From assembly GCA_965204875.1 (NCBI GenBank), contig OZ242020.1, positions 2,990,165 to 3,054,164 on the forward strand: a stretch of DNA of 64,000 nt, read 5' to 3'. Position 1 is the stretch's first letter. Each line of letters opens with the position of its first letter. Source of the stretch: Aldehydirespirator sp965204875 (GTDB lineage: Bacteria > Actinomycetota > Acidimicrobiia > Acidimicrobiales > Aldehydirespiratoraceae). The notes beneath the pieces were generated by a model that searched no databases, had not been told where the DNA came from, and saw nothing but the letters and a program-made list of their open reading frames with translations. Below, one piece after another: positions 27,947 to 35,486 of the stretch. A program made the position numbers and the translations under genes.

Positions 27947-28348
27947 TCAGGACCCCGCAGGCGGCGCGGCGGCGGGCATTTCCTCCGTGTGCGGAGCAAC
28001 GACGGGACAATCGCCCCAGAGCCGCTCCAGCTGGTAGAAGCTGCGTCGCTGCGCGTCGAAGACGTGCACCACGAACGCGCCGTAGTCGAGCAACACCCAC
28101 TGCCGGTCGTCGGCGCCCTCGACCCGCACGGGGGACGGCCCGCCCGCGGCGCGCAGCTCCTCCTCCACTCCCTCTGTGATGGCCCGCACCTGGCGCGGGT
28201 TGTTGCCGTGCGTGACAACGAAGAAGTCGGTCACCGCCAGCACGTCGCCCACGTCGATGACGACGGTGTCCACCCCCTTGCGACGATCCGCCGCAACCGC
28301 CGCAGCCAACGCCCAACGCCGCGCCTCGCCGGCCGAGACCTGCGTCAC
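27947..28348 (-). CDS. rsfS: Ribosome silencing factor RsfS
   Basis: RsfS/Iojap protein of 133 aa that binds ribosomal protein uL14 and blocks 50S-30S joining under nutrient limitation. It has the family core DVLAVTDFFVVTHGNNPRQVRAI and WVLLDYGAFVVHVFDAQRR. A Pro/Ala-rich tail follows (residues about 120-133). GTG 28348 is chosen because it overlaps an upstream stop (GTGA) and begins VTQVSAG, the element copied in the tandem repeats upstream. It is the last gene of nadD-LCP-rsfS. Confidence 0.93.
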   Translation of the reverse strand: MTQVSAGEARRWALAAAVAADRRKGVDTVVIDVGDVLAVTDFFVVTHGNNPRQVRAITEGVEEELRAAGGPSPVRVEGADDRQWVLLDYGAFVVHVFDAQRRSFYQLERLWGDCPVVAPHTEEMPAAAPPAGS

Positions 28349-28419
28349 TGCCAAGGCGCGCCGGCAGACCGCGGCGACGTCGCCCGGTGCCGCGCCTGCA
28401 GCCCGCAGGTCTGCGTCAC
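28345..28419 (-). CDS. Bridging micro-ORF 2 before rsfS (24 aa)
   Basis: GTG 28419 overlaps the stop of micro-ORF 1 (GTGA), and TGA 28347-28345 overlaps the rsfS GTG (GTGA). It begins VTQTCGLQARHR; VTQ copies the rsfS start. All 24 codons are open. Confidence 0.45.
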   Translation of the reverse strand: MTQTCGLQARHRATSPRSAGAPWQ

Positions 28420-28606
28420 TGTGGCACCAGCATCACGGCAGCACCCGGCCCCACTGCGGCACCCCGCCTCACACCAGCACCCGGCCCCACCGTGGCACCC
28501 CGCCTCACACCAGCACCCGGCCCCACTGCGGCACCCCGCCTCACAGCAGCGGTCTGCGTCACTGCGGCACCCCGCCTCACACCAGCCGTCTGCGTCACTG
28601 CGACAC
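28411..28606. repeat. 36-bp tandem repeat (minisatellite) between LCP and rsfS genes
   Basis: About five 36-bp units. Three begin CCCGGCCCCACTGCGGCACC and two begin GTCTGCGTCACTGCGGCACC on the plus strand; all share CCCCGCCTCACA. A shorter degenerate unit lies at the rsfS end. The unit edge contains GTGACGCAG on the minus strand, the same string as the LCP stop/micro-ORF start and the rsfS start. There are no spacers, so it is not a CRISPR array. Confidence 0.85.
28416..28598 (-). CDS. Bridging micro-ORF 1 of 12-residue repeats (60 aa)
   Basis: GTG 28598 overlaps the LCP stop (GTGA) and TGA 28418-28416 overlaps the next micro-ORF's GTG. It encodes five 12-residue units such as MTQTAGVRRGAA, VTQTAAVRRGAA and VGPGAGVRRGAT. 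The frame stays open because the DNA repeat is 36 bp. It may only serve to carry ribosomes from LCP to rsfS, but it is long enough to give a small basic peptide. Confidence 0.5.
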   Translation of the reverse strand: MTQTAGVRRGAAVTQTAAVRRGAAVGPGAGVRRGATVGPGAGVRRGAAVGPGAAVMLVPQ

Positions 28607-29842
28607 CCGGTCGAGGCCCACGGTCAAGGTGGCATCGACCAGGCCGGGAACCTCCTCGCGCGCCTCGACGAGCGACATGTCGAGGCCCAAACGGAAGGCG
28701 ATGGTGTTGACGATCGGATCTGTCACGAGCTCGGGGCGATGATAGGCAAAGTTCGTGGACTCGACACCGAACGCTGCGGCGTTGCCGATGACGGTCACCA
28801 CTCCGCCCGCCGCGACCACATCGTCCACCAAGGCATCACGCACCGCCGGCATGCCCGTACCGTCGAGCAGCTTCACGCGCGGACGCCAGAACGACGAGGG
28901 TTGGGTCGGCCAGGGCACCAGGTCCAGCGAGCGTTCCCGCAGCCAGGCGCGGCCTTCGTCGGCCAGCACATGCCGCGCGAGCAAGCCGTCGTCGCGCTGC
29001 ACCGTCTGGGTGGGAGGCACCTCGACGACGGTCGTGCCCGCGCTCAGCGCACCCAGGAAGGGGCTCAAGCGGTCGCCGGAGGCCGCGGCGGCCACCGACG
29101 GGTCCTCGGCGCCGCTGATCGCTTCCAGCCAGGCCACCCACATCGCTCGCTGCCGCTCCAGACGGTTGACGTCGGCCTCGTTGGGGTTGCGGAAGGCATA
29201 CACCGCGGCAGCGTCAGCAGCCGAGAGGCCCGTGCGGCCCGCCTCGTAGGCGACCCGCGCCGCGCCGTCGGGCGCCAACTCCACCAGATCGTCCAGGATC
29301 ACGTATGGCAGCGATCCCACCGGGGCCATCATGTCGGCCATCGCCTCCGTGGAAACCTCGACCACCGAGTCGAACCCCAGCCCGAACAGGCCCTCGGCGA
29401 GTTGTCGCACCGCAGCAGCTCCCCCGCGCGCATAGCTGGCAGCCAGGGACTCGCCGCCACCGGCGTCGCTGCCCGGTGCAGCCACCGCAACGTCGGCCGG
29501 GAGCAGCACGATGCCGCCGCCGGCGTCGATGCCGGTGCGCGCCATGAAGGTGACTCCCGCCAGCTCGCCGTCGCTTGTGTGCAACACCAGCAACGTCGGG
29601 GTCGCGCCGACCAGCTCGAGATACCCGGGCTCGTCAGGCTGGTACCTGAACGGCTCGGAGACTTGACCGATCCTCTGGGTTATCAGGGTCCGCCCGCCCT
29701 GCACGGCCAGCAGGACCACGGCTGCGGCCGCGGCCGCCACCGCAACGGGGAAGGCGAAGCGCCAGAACCCGTGAGCGCTGGGAGCCGGGCGGCGGCGCCG
29801 ACGTCCGACACGCTCGGCGGGCGGATCCTGACCGGCCCTCAC
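28595..29842 (-). CDS. LytR-CpsA-Psr-like cell-wall protein with LytR_C domain
   Basis: A 415-aa predicted membrane-anchored protein, likely involved in attaching glycopolymers to the wall. A short basic N-terminus leads into one membrane segment (FPVAVAAAAAAVVLLAV). A degenerate LCP-like domain follows (TLLVLHTSDGELAGVTFMA, GLFGLGFDSVVEV), and the C-terminal LytR_C domain has VKLLDGTGMPAVRDAL. Key LCP arginines are hard to place, so catalytic status is uncertain. GTG 29842 overlaps the nadD stop (GTGA). nadD-LCP-rsfS is a common actinobacterial order. Confidence 0.8.
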   Translation of the reverse strand: MRAGQDPPAERVGRRRRRPAPSAHGFWRFAFPVAVAAAAAAVVLLAVQGGRTLITQRIGQVSEPFRYQPDEPGYLELVGATPTLLVLHTSDGELAGVTFMARTGIDAGGGIVLLPADVAVAAPGSDAGGGESLAASYARGGAAAVRQLAEGLFGLGFDSVVEVSTEAMADMMAPVGSLPYVILDDLVELAPDGAARVAYEAGRTGLSAADAAAVYAFRNPNEADVNRLERQRAMWVAWLEAISGAEDPSVAAAASGDRLSPFLGALSAGTTVVEVPPTQTVQRDDGLLARHVLADEGRAWLRERSLDLVPWPTQPSSFWRPRVKLLDGTGMPAVRDALVDDVVAAGGVVTVIGNAAAFGVESTNFAYHRPELVTDPIVNTIAFRLGLDMSLVEAREEVPGLVDATLTVGLDRVSQ

Positions 29843-30480
29843 GATCCCGGCACGCCTGGATCCGGCGGCTGCCGGCCCTGCGGGCGCGCCCCGTAGAGAC
29901 CTCGGGCCCTGACGATCCGCACCACCGCGGGGGGCATCAGCGCATCGACCGGGCGGCCGCCGGCGAACCTGTCCCGCAGGTCGCGCGAGGAGATGTCGAG
30001 CGCAGGCACCTCCACCGCGACCGCCTGAAAGCCGGCGGGCAGGCACTCCGGGCGCCCGCCCGCCCTGTTCACAACGACGATGGTGGCCAGAGCGCGCAGA
30101 TCCGCGGGGCGCTTCCAGGAGTCGAGGCCCGCCGCAGCGTCGGAGCCCATCACCAGCATCAGCTCGGCATCGGGGTGGGCGGCTCGCAGCTCGTCGAGCG
30201 TGTCGGCCGTGTAGCTCGCGCCCCCGCGTTCCACCTCCAGGGCGCCGGCCTCGATCCCAGCAATGCCGTCGGTGGCCGCTCGCACCATCTCGAGCCGCAG
30301 CCCCGCAGGCGTCACCGGCGCATCGGCCGACTTCTGCCACGGGTCGTTGGCCACCACCATGAGCAGCCTCGCCATCGCCAGGCGGTGGCGCACCTCGCAG
30401 GCGGCCGCGAGATGGCCGAAATGGGGGGGATCGAACGTGCCTCCCAGCACACCGATGCGCTCACGGTGCAACTTCGACAC
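29839..30480 (-). CDS. nadD: Nicotinate-nucleotide adenylyltransferase NadD
   Basis: Transfers AMP from ATP to nicotinate mononucleotide in NAD synthesis. The 213 residues show the nucleotidyltransferase motif GGTFDPPHFGHL at the start, VVANDPWQK, MGSDAAAGLDSWKR and the C-terminal ISSRDLRDRFAGGRPV (ISSTxIR equivalent). The start GTG 30480 (VSKLHRERIGVLGG) is fixed by TACACT at 30487-30492, 6 nt upstream. The stop overlaps the LCP start. Confidence 0.94.
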   Translation of the reverse strand: MSKLHRERIGVLGGTFDPPHFGHLAAACEVRHRLAMARLLMVVANDPWQKSADAPVTPAGLRLEMVRAATDGIAGIEAGALEVERGGASYTADTLDELRAAHPDAELMLVMGSDAAAGLDSWKRPADLRALATIVVVNRAGGRPECLPAGFQAVAVEVPALDISSRDLRDRFAGGRPVDALMPPAVVRIVRARGLYGARPQGRQPPDPGVPGS

Positions 30481-30486
30481 GCTGGG

Positions 30487-30492
30487 AGTGTA
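30487..30492 (-). promoter_or_regulatory. -10 box (TACACT) of a leaderless promoter, nadD-LCP-rsfS
   Basis: TANNNT on the minus strand, 6 nt before the nadD GTG. No ribosome binding site lies in between. Confidence 0.55.
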
Positions 30493-30522
30493 CGATCCGA
30501 GCTGCTGAGGCGTCAGCGTGCC

Positions 30523-30538
30523 CGTGACGCATGTCACA
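30523..30538. promoter_or_regulatory. CRP/GlxR-like palindrome
   Basis: CGTGACGCATGTCACA contains the perfect palindrome GTGAC-N4-GTCAC, close to the TGTGA-N6-TCACA pattern of CRP-family regulators. It sits about 20 bp upstream of the -35 box of the sigma-factor promoter and about 30 bp behind the nadD -10 box, so it could act on either divergent gene. Confidence 0.4.
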
Positions 30539-30558
30539 GCGCAATCGTTGCGCGTGCC

Positions 30559-30587
30559 TTGACTTGCAGGCACGGAACACGTAATCT
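30559..30587 (+). promoter_or_regulatory. Sigma-70 type promoter of the sigma-factor gene
   Basis: TTGACT (30559-30564), a 17-bp spacer and TAATCT (30582-30587). This is the clearest two-box promoter in the window. It leaves a leader of about 125 nt before ATG 30721 with a hairpin at 30614-30632 (GCGCCC / GGGCGC). Confidence 0.7.
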
Positions 30588-30720
30588 AGCTTGTACCCGT
30601 TTGGGCTGGAGTGGCGCCCTTGGAGGGGGCGCAACCCGGCACCGACCAACCTTCCCCACACAGAAAGCGAGTAGACCGCCGCTCTGCCGCGAGCAGGCCA
30701 TGCGGTCATGTGAGTGCAAC

Positions 30721-31566
30721 ATGAGTGATTCGGTAGGACAGTACCTGAACGAGATCGGTGCCGTGGCACTGCTCAACGCTCAAGAGGAGCGCGAGCTGTC
30801 ACAGGCCATCGAGCGCGGCGTGGAGGCCCGGCGACGCAAGGAGCAGGGCGAGCGGGGCCGCGACATACAGAAGGCCATCCGCGAGGCCGACGCCGCCAAG
30901 GACCGCTTCATCAGGGCCAACCTGCGTCTCGTGGTCAGCGTGGCGCGCCGCTACCCGCTGCCCCCGGGCATGGAGCTCCTCGACCTGATCCAGGAGGGCA
31001 ACCTCGGGCTCGAGCACGCGGTTGACAAGTTCGACTGGCGCAAGGGCTTCAAGTTCTCGACCTACGCAACCTTCTGGATCCGCCAGTCCATCGGGCGGGC
31101 CCTCGACCAGAAGGCCAGCCTGGTGCGCCTGCCCGGAGACCGGTCGGCCAGCCTGCGCGCCGCGCTGCGACAGGTGTCAGGCGACGGCGACGAGCTTGAT
31201 GACGACCACGCCCGCCTGCACCGGCTCACCACCCCCACGTCACTGGACCGCACCATCGGCGACGACGACAGCAACGAGCTGATCGACCTGCTGCCCGACT
31301 CCAACCCCGGGCCGGAGCTCGAGGTGATGGCCAAGGCCGAGGAGGAGATGGTCACAGGTCTGCTCGACATCCTGGAGGACCGCGCCAAGTACGCCGTGAG
31401 GCAGCGCTTCGGCCTCTCCGACGGGATCAAGCGCTCCTACCGCGAGGTGGGCGAGGAGCTCGGCGTGACAGCCGAGGCGGCGCGCCGCCTGGTGAAGCGG
31501 GCCATCAACACCGTGCGAGAGCACGCCGCGGAGACGCGCCTGGCCGAGACCGTCGACGCGGCCTGA
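30721..31566 (+). CDS. Sigma-70 family RNA polymerase sigma factor
   Basis: Short group 2-like sigma factor of 281 aa. Region 1.2 is SVGQYLNEIGAVALLNAQEE. Region 2 has NLRLVVSVARRY, DLIQEGNLGLEHAVDKFD and FKFSTYATFWIRQSIGRAL. Region 3 begins VRLPGDRSASL and region 4 ends REVGEELGVTAEAARRLVKRA. Region 1.1 is absent, so it is not the main vegetative factor. GLEHAV replaces the usual GLIRAV. ATG 21 nt upstream (30700) is possible. A two-box promoter and a structured leader precede it. The regulon is unknown. Confidence 0.88.
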   Translation: MSDSVGQYLNEIGAVALLNAQEERELSQAIERGVEARRRKEQGERGRDIQKAIREADAAKDRFIRANLRLVVSVARRYPLPPGMELLDLIQEGNLGLEHAVDKFDWRKGFKFSTYATFWIRQSIGRALDQKASLVRLPGDRSASLRAALRQVSGDGDELDDDHARLHRLTTPTSLDRTIGDDDSNELIDLLPDSNPGPELEVMAKAEEEMVTGLLDILEDRAKYAVRQRFGLSDGIKRSYREVGEELGVTAEAARRLVKRAINTVREHAAETRLAETVDAA

Positions 31567-31579
31567 AACCCTGAAACCC

Positions 31580-33001
31580 GTGACCGCCGGCGAACCGACC
31601 CCGTTCCCCGGCGACAGCGCCCGGCCGCCCTCGTCCCGGTCGCCAGCGTCCCGGCCGCCCTCTTCCTGGTCACCTTCGTCTTGGCGCGCCAAGCCGGCGC
31701 TGCATCAGCCCGCCTGGCCGGATCTCGCCGAGCTGGAGCGCACGACGAAGGCACTCCAGGATCTGCCGCCGCTCGTGTTCGCGGGCGAGTCGCGCTCGCT
31801 GATGCGCCACATGGGCCGCGTGGTCGCGGGCGAGGCCTTCCTGCTGCAGGCCGGTGACTGCGCCGAGTCGTTCGACTCGTCAGCCGACTCGATCCGCGAC
31901 CGGCTGCGCGTCATCCTGCAGATGGCGATCGTGCTCACCTACTCGGGCGGCGTGCCGCTGGTGAAGGTCGGCCGCATCGCCGGGCAGTTCGCCAAACCCC
32001 GCTCCAGCCCCACCGAGATCAAGGGTGAGGTGGAGCTCACCTCCTTCCTGGGCCACATGGTCAACGACATCGGCTTCAGCGAGCCCGAGCGCCTGCCGGA
32101 CCCGCGGCGGCTGCTCACCGCGTACCACCGTGCCGCGTCCACGCTCAACCTGCTGCGGGCCTTCACCCGCGGCGGCTACGCGGACCTGTCGCGGGTGGCG
32201 AGCTGGAACCGGGAGTTCGTGGCCACGTCACCGGCCGGGCTGCGCTACTCGCAGATGGCCTCCGAGATCGACCGGGCGCTGCGGTTCATGACGGCGTGCG
32301 GTGTCACCAGCGACAAGGCCCCGCAGCTGCGCGAGGTGGAGTTCTACACCAGCCACGAGGCGCTCGTCCTCGACTACGAGGAGGCCCTCACCCGCCGGGA
32401 CTCCACCACCGGAGACACCTACGACTGCTCTGCGCACATGCTCTGGATCGGGGAGCGCACCCGCGGGCTCGACGGCGCCCATGTGGAGTTCCTCCGGGGA
32501 GTGCGGAACCCGCTCGCCTGCAAGGTCGGGCCCACGGCCACCGCCGAGGAGGTGCTGGGCCTGTGCGAGGTGCTCAATGCCGAGCGCGTGCCCGGGCGTC
32601 TCACCCTCATCACGAGGATGGGCGCTCAAAGGGTGCGCAACCTGCTGCCGCCGCTGCTCACCGCAGTGCGCGACTCGGGACATCCGGTCGCCTGGGTGTG
32701 CGATCCCATGCACGGCAACACCTACACCTCCGAGTCCGGGCGCAAGACGCGCGACTTCGACGATGTGCTGGCGGAGATAAGCGGCTTCTTCGCGGCGCAC
32801 GAGTCCTGCGGCACCTGGCCCGGCGGCGTGCATGTCGAGCTCACCGGCGACGCGGTCACCGAGTGCGTGGGAGGCGGCGACGACATCAGCCACGAGGACC
32901 TCGAGCGGGCGTTCGAGACGCTCTGTGACCCCCGGCTAAACGGCCGCCAGTCCGTCGATCTGGCGTTCCGCGTGGGCGAGATGCTCGCGGGACGCGGCTG
33001 A
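31580..33001 (+). CDS. Class II 3-deoxy-7-phosphoheptulonate (DAHP) synthase
   Basis: First enzyme of the shikimate pathway, condensing PEP and erythrose 4-phosphate. The 473-aa protein is of the plant/mycobacterial class II type: LLQAGDCAESFD, RIAGQFAKPRSSPTE, YTSHEALVLDYEEALTR, LACKVGPTATAEEV and WVCDPMHGNTYTSESG are all present. The N-terminal 35 residues before KPALHQPAW are a low-complexity Pro/Ser repeat (RPPSSRSPASRPPSSWSPSS) coded by near-repeats. GTG 31580 lies 13 nt after the sigma-factor stop, with CTGAAACC duplicated in the gap. Confidence 0.94.
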   Translation: MTAGEPTPFPGDSARPPSSRSPASRPPSSWSPSSWRAKPALHQPAWPDLAELERTTKALQDLPPLVFAGESRSLMRHMGRVVAGEAFLLQAGDCAESFDSSADSIRDRLRVILQMAIVLTYSGGVPLVKVGRIAGQFAKPRSSPTEIKGEVELTSFLGHMVNDIGFSEPERLPDPRRLLTAYHRAASTLNLLRAFTRGGYADLSRVASWNREFVATSPAGLRYSQMASEIDRALRFMTACGVTSDKAPQLREVEFYTSHEALVLDYEEALTRRDSTTGDTYDCSAHMLWIGERTRGLDGAHVEFLRGVRNPLACKVGPTATAEEVLGLCEVLNAERVPGRLTLITRMGAQRVRNLLPPLLTAVRDSGHPVAWVCDPMHGNTYTSESGRKTRDFDDVLAEISGFFAAHESCGTWPGGVHVELTGDAVTECVGGGDDISHEDLERAFETLCDPRLNGRQSVDLAFRVGEMLAGRG

Positions 33002-33137
33002 ACCCCTCAGGCCAGACGATCCCCGGGGCGACCGGGCGGCTCCAGGAGAGCCTCGAGCCTTGGCGCTCGCCGCTCGACCGCTCAGCCGCGACGAGGCGCT
33101 GACCCCTCAGGCCAGTCGGTCCACGAAAGCCTCGAGC
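32999..33137. repeat. Duplicated convergent gene ends (DAHP synthase / VWA gene)
   Basis: The string CCCCTCAGGCCAG follows the DAHP synthase stop at about 33003 and recurs at about 33103, where it holds the VWA gene's stop. The first copy still encodes a degenerate VWA C-terminus on the minus strand (LEALLEPPG...DRLA) against the real LEAFVDRLA. The 33002-33106 gap holds no other feature. Confidence 0.7.
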
Positions 33138-34561
33138 TGGCGCAGGTTGCGCACCTCGAACACGCCGTCGCAATGGGGCGCGTACTCCCCCACGATGGAG
33201 TCGCCGGTGTCCCAGTAGCTGCGGGGCTCGGGGTTGAGCCAGTAAAGGTGGCGGGCCTTGGCGTGCATGGCCTTGACGATCCAGTTCTGCGCGGCGTGGT
33301 AGTTGTTGCGGGCGTCGCCCAGTATCAGCACCGTGGTGCGCGGCCCGATGTCGCCGCCGAAGGAGTCCCAGAAGACGCCGAAGGCGTGGCCGTAATCAGA
33401 GTGGCCGTCCACCCACACCACATCGGCCTCGGTGTTGACCCGGTGCACGGCGGCGCCGATGTCCTCGGCACCCTCGAAGAAGCCGGTCACCTCGTCCAGG
33501 CCGTCGATGAACACGAACGAGCGAACCTTGGAGAACTGGCTGGACAGTGCGTAGACGAGGTGCAGTGTGAACCGGGCGAAGGCCGCGACCGAGCCCGACA
33601 CGTCCGCCACCACCATGATCTCGGGCTTGTGCGGGCGCGGGTGGCGGAACTTGGGCTCGGCCGGCACACCCCCGTAGGACAGCGAGTGGCGCACCGTCGA
33701 GCGGAAGTCCAGGGGGCCCCTGCGGCCGTGGCGGCGCTTGCGCGCCAGCCGCGCCGCCAACTTCCGGGTGAGCGGGTAGATCGCCTTGCGGAGGCCGGCC
33801 ATCTCCTCGCGGGAGGCGTGCATGAAGTCGATGTCTGCCGGCAGCGGCTTCCGCAGGGTCCTGGCCATCGCCTCCACACCGCGGTCAGCGACCAGGCGGC
33901 GACGGATCTCCGCCTCGATCTGCCGGCGCAACTCCGCCAGCCGCGTCTCGTAGACATCGCGCCTGAGCCGCTCGGAGAACGCGTCGGGCTCGCCCTCGGT
34001 GTGCTGCTGCGTCGCCATCAGGCGCTCCAGCACGCCGTCAAGGTCTAGGTTGCGCAGCGTGCGGTACAGGTAGTAGGTGCCGCCGACCGGGCGGCCGGGC
34101 TCCATCCCGGCGTAGCGCCGCACGGCCTGGCGCGCCGCGGCCGCCAGCATCTCGCGGTCGCCGCTCAGCAGCGCCCGGTAGAGCATCTCGGCCAGCTCCT
34201 CGGGTGTCATCAGCTCGCTCGCCCCGCCACCGGTGCCCGCGTTCACCGGGTGGTCGCCGGCGTCTCCGCCAGGGTCGTCACCGGGGTCGGCATCGATCTC
34301 GTACTGGGGTCCGCGCAGCGAGAAATACACCTCGAAGACCGTCTCGAAAGCCTTCCAGTGGGCCTGGTTCTTCACCAGGGTCGCGGCCAGGGCGTACTTG
34401 AGGGTCTCGCGCTCGGACAGCGGCACATGCTTGACCGCCTCCATGGTGTCGAGGCTCTCGGTGAGGCTCGCCGGGATGCCGACGGCGCGCAGCTCCGCTA
34501 TGAAGCCACCCAGGAGGTCGAGCAGCCCCTCGCCCGGCTCCGTCACGGGCGCTTCAGCCAT
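33107..34561 (-). CDS. VWA-domain (CoxE-type) protein
   Basis: A 484-residue protein with a C-terminal von Willebrand A domain of the CoxE type. The MIDAS-like stretch is MVVADVSGSVAAFARF and a later strand is TTVLILGDARNNYH. The N-terminal half is helical and charged. It pairs with the MoxR ATPase encoded 9 nt upstream. MoxR-CoxE pairs usually remodel or activate a metalloenzyme or complex. No such target is adjacent, so the client is unknown. Confidence 0.87.
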   Translation of the reverse strand: MAEAPVTEPGEGLLDLLGGFIAELRAVGIPASLTESLDTMEAVKHVPLSERETLKYALAATLVKNQAHWKAFETVFEVYFSLRGPQYEIDADPGDDPGGDAGDHPVNAGTGGGASELMTPEELAEMLYRALLSGDREMLAAAARQAVRRYAGMEPGRPVGGTYYLYRTLRNLDLDGVLERLMATQQHTEGEPDAFSERLRRDVYETRLAELRRQIEAEIRRRLVADRGVEAMARTLRKPLPADIDFMHASREEMAGLRKAIYPLTRKLAARLARKRRHGRRGPLDFRSTVRHSLSYGGVPAEPKFRHPRPHKPEIMVVADVSGSVAAFARFTLHLVYALSSQFSKVRSFVFIDGLDEVTGFFEGAEDIGAAVHRVNTEADVVWVDGHSDYGHAFGVFWDSFGGDIGPRTTVLILGDARNNYHAAQNWIVKAMHAKARHLYWLNPEPRSYWDTGDSIVGEYAPHCDGVFEVRNLRQLEAFVDRLA

Positions 34562-34570
34562 TGGCGGGAT

Positions 34571-35452
34571 TCAGGCGCCGACGCCGTCCGCGGTCGCCAG
34601 CTCCTTGCGGGCCTTGGCAATGTCGCCCTGGTACTTGAGCAGGATGTTGAGGGTGTCGGCGGCGACGTCGGCGTCGACGCGCCGCGCTCCGAGCAGCACG
34701 AGCGTGCGGGCCCAGTCCAGCGTCTCAGACACCGAGGGGGCCTTCTTGAGCTCGAGCCGTCGGATCGACCGGACCACCCTGGCGATCTGGTCGGCCAGGC
34801 TCTCGGCGATGTCGGGCACCTTGGCCAGCACTATCTCGCGCTCGCGCTCCATCGATGGGTAGTCGATGTGCAGGTAGAGGCAGCGCCGCTTGAGTGCCTC
34901 GCTCAGCTCGCGCGTGTTGTTGGAGGTCAGAAACACCAGCGGGAGCCGCACCGCCTGCATGGTGCCGAGTTCGGGGATCGACACCTGGAACTCGCTCAGC
35001 ACCTCCAGCAGCAGGGCCTCGGTCTCGACCTCGACACGGTCGACCTCGTCGATGAGCAGCACCACCGGGTCATCTGCGGTGATCGCCTCCAGCAGCGGGC
35101 GCGTCAGGAGGAACTCCTCGGAGAAGATGTCCTCGGAGATGTCATCCCAGCCCTGGGCCGTGGAGCGCTCGGCCTGGATGCGCAGGAGCTGCTTCTTGTA
35201 GTTCCACTCATACAGCGCCCGAGCCTCGTCCAGACCCTCATAGCACTGAAGCCGGATCAGCCGGCTGCCGGACATCTCCGCCACGCTCTTGGCGAGCTGG
35301 GTCTTGCCCGTGCCGGCGGGGCCCTCCACCAGCACCGGCTTGTCGAGGCGGTCCGCCAGGAAGACGACGCCCGCCACACCGTCGTCGCACAGGTAGTCGA
35401 CCTTGCCCAGATCGCCGCGTACCGCGGCGACATCGGCGAAGCGCTGGGACAC
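34571..35452 (-). CDS. MoxR-family AAA+ ATPase
   Basis: AAA+ chaperone-type ATPase of 293 aa: Walker A GPAGTGKTQLAKS near residue 42, Walker B VVLLIDEVDRVE near 130, sensor 1 LPLVFLTSNNTREL and the C-terminal lid. It is translated just before the VWA gene and 35 bp after proA on the same strand, so proA-moxR-VWA may be one transcript. The start GTG gives MSQRFADVAAVRGD, common for the family. Confidence 0.92.
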   Translation of the reverse strand: MSQRFADVAAVRGDLGKVDYLCDDGVAGVVFLADRLDKPVLVEGPAGTGKTQLAKSVAEMSGSRLIRLQCYEGLDEARALYEWNYKKQLLRIQAERSTAQGWDDISEDIFSEEFLLTRPLLEAITADDPVVLLIDEVDRVEVETEALLLEVLSEFQVSIPELGTMQAVRLPLVFLTSNNTRELSEALKRRCLYLHIDYPSMEREREIVLAKVPDIAESLADQIARVVRSIRRLELKKAPSVSETLDWARTLVLLGARRVDADVAADTLNILLKYQGDIAKARKELATADGVGA

Positions 35453-35486
35453 GGCGATCAGGCGATCTGTTCAGCAGCCGGCCCGC

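Noticed and set aside
28411..28606. CRISPR array (36-bp repeats)
   Set aside because: Units are directly adjacent with no spacers, part of each unit varies gradually, and no cas genes are present.
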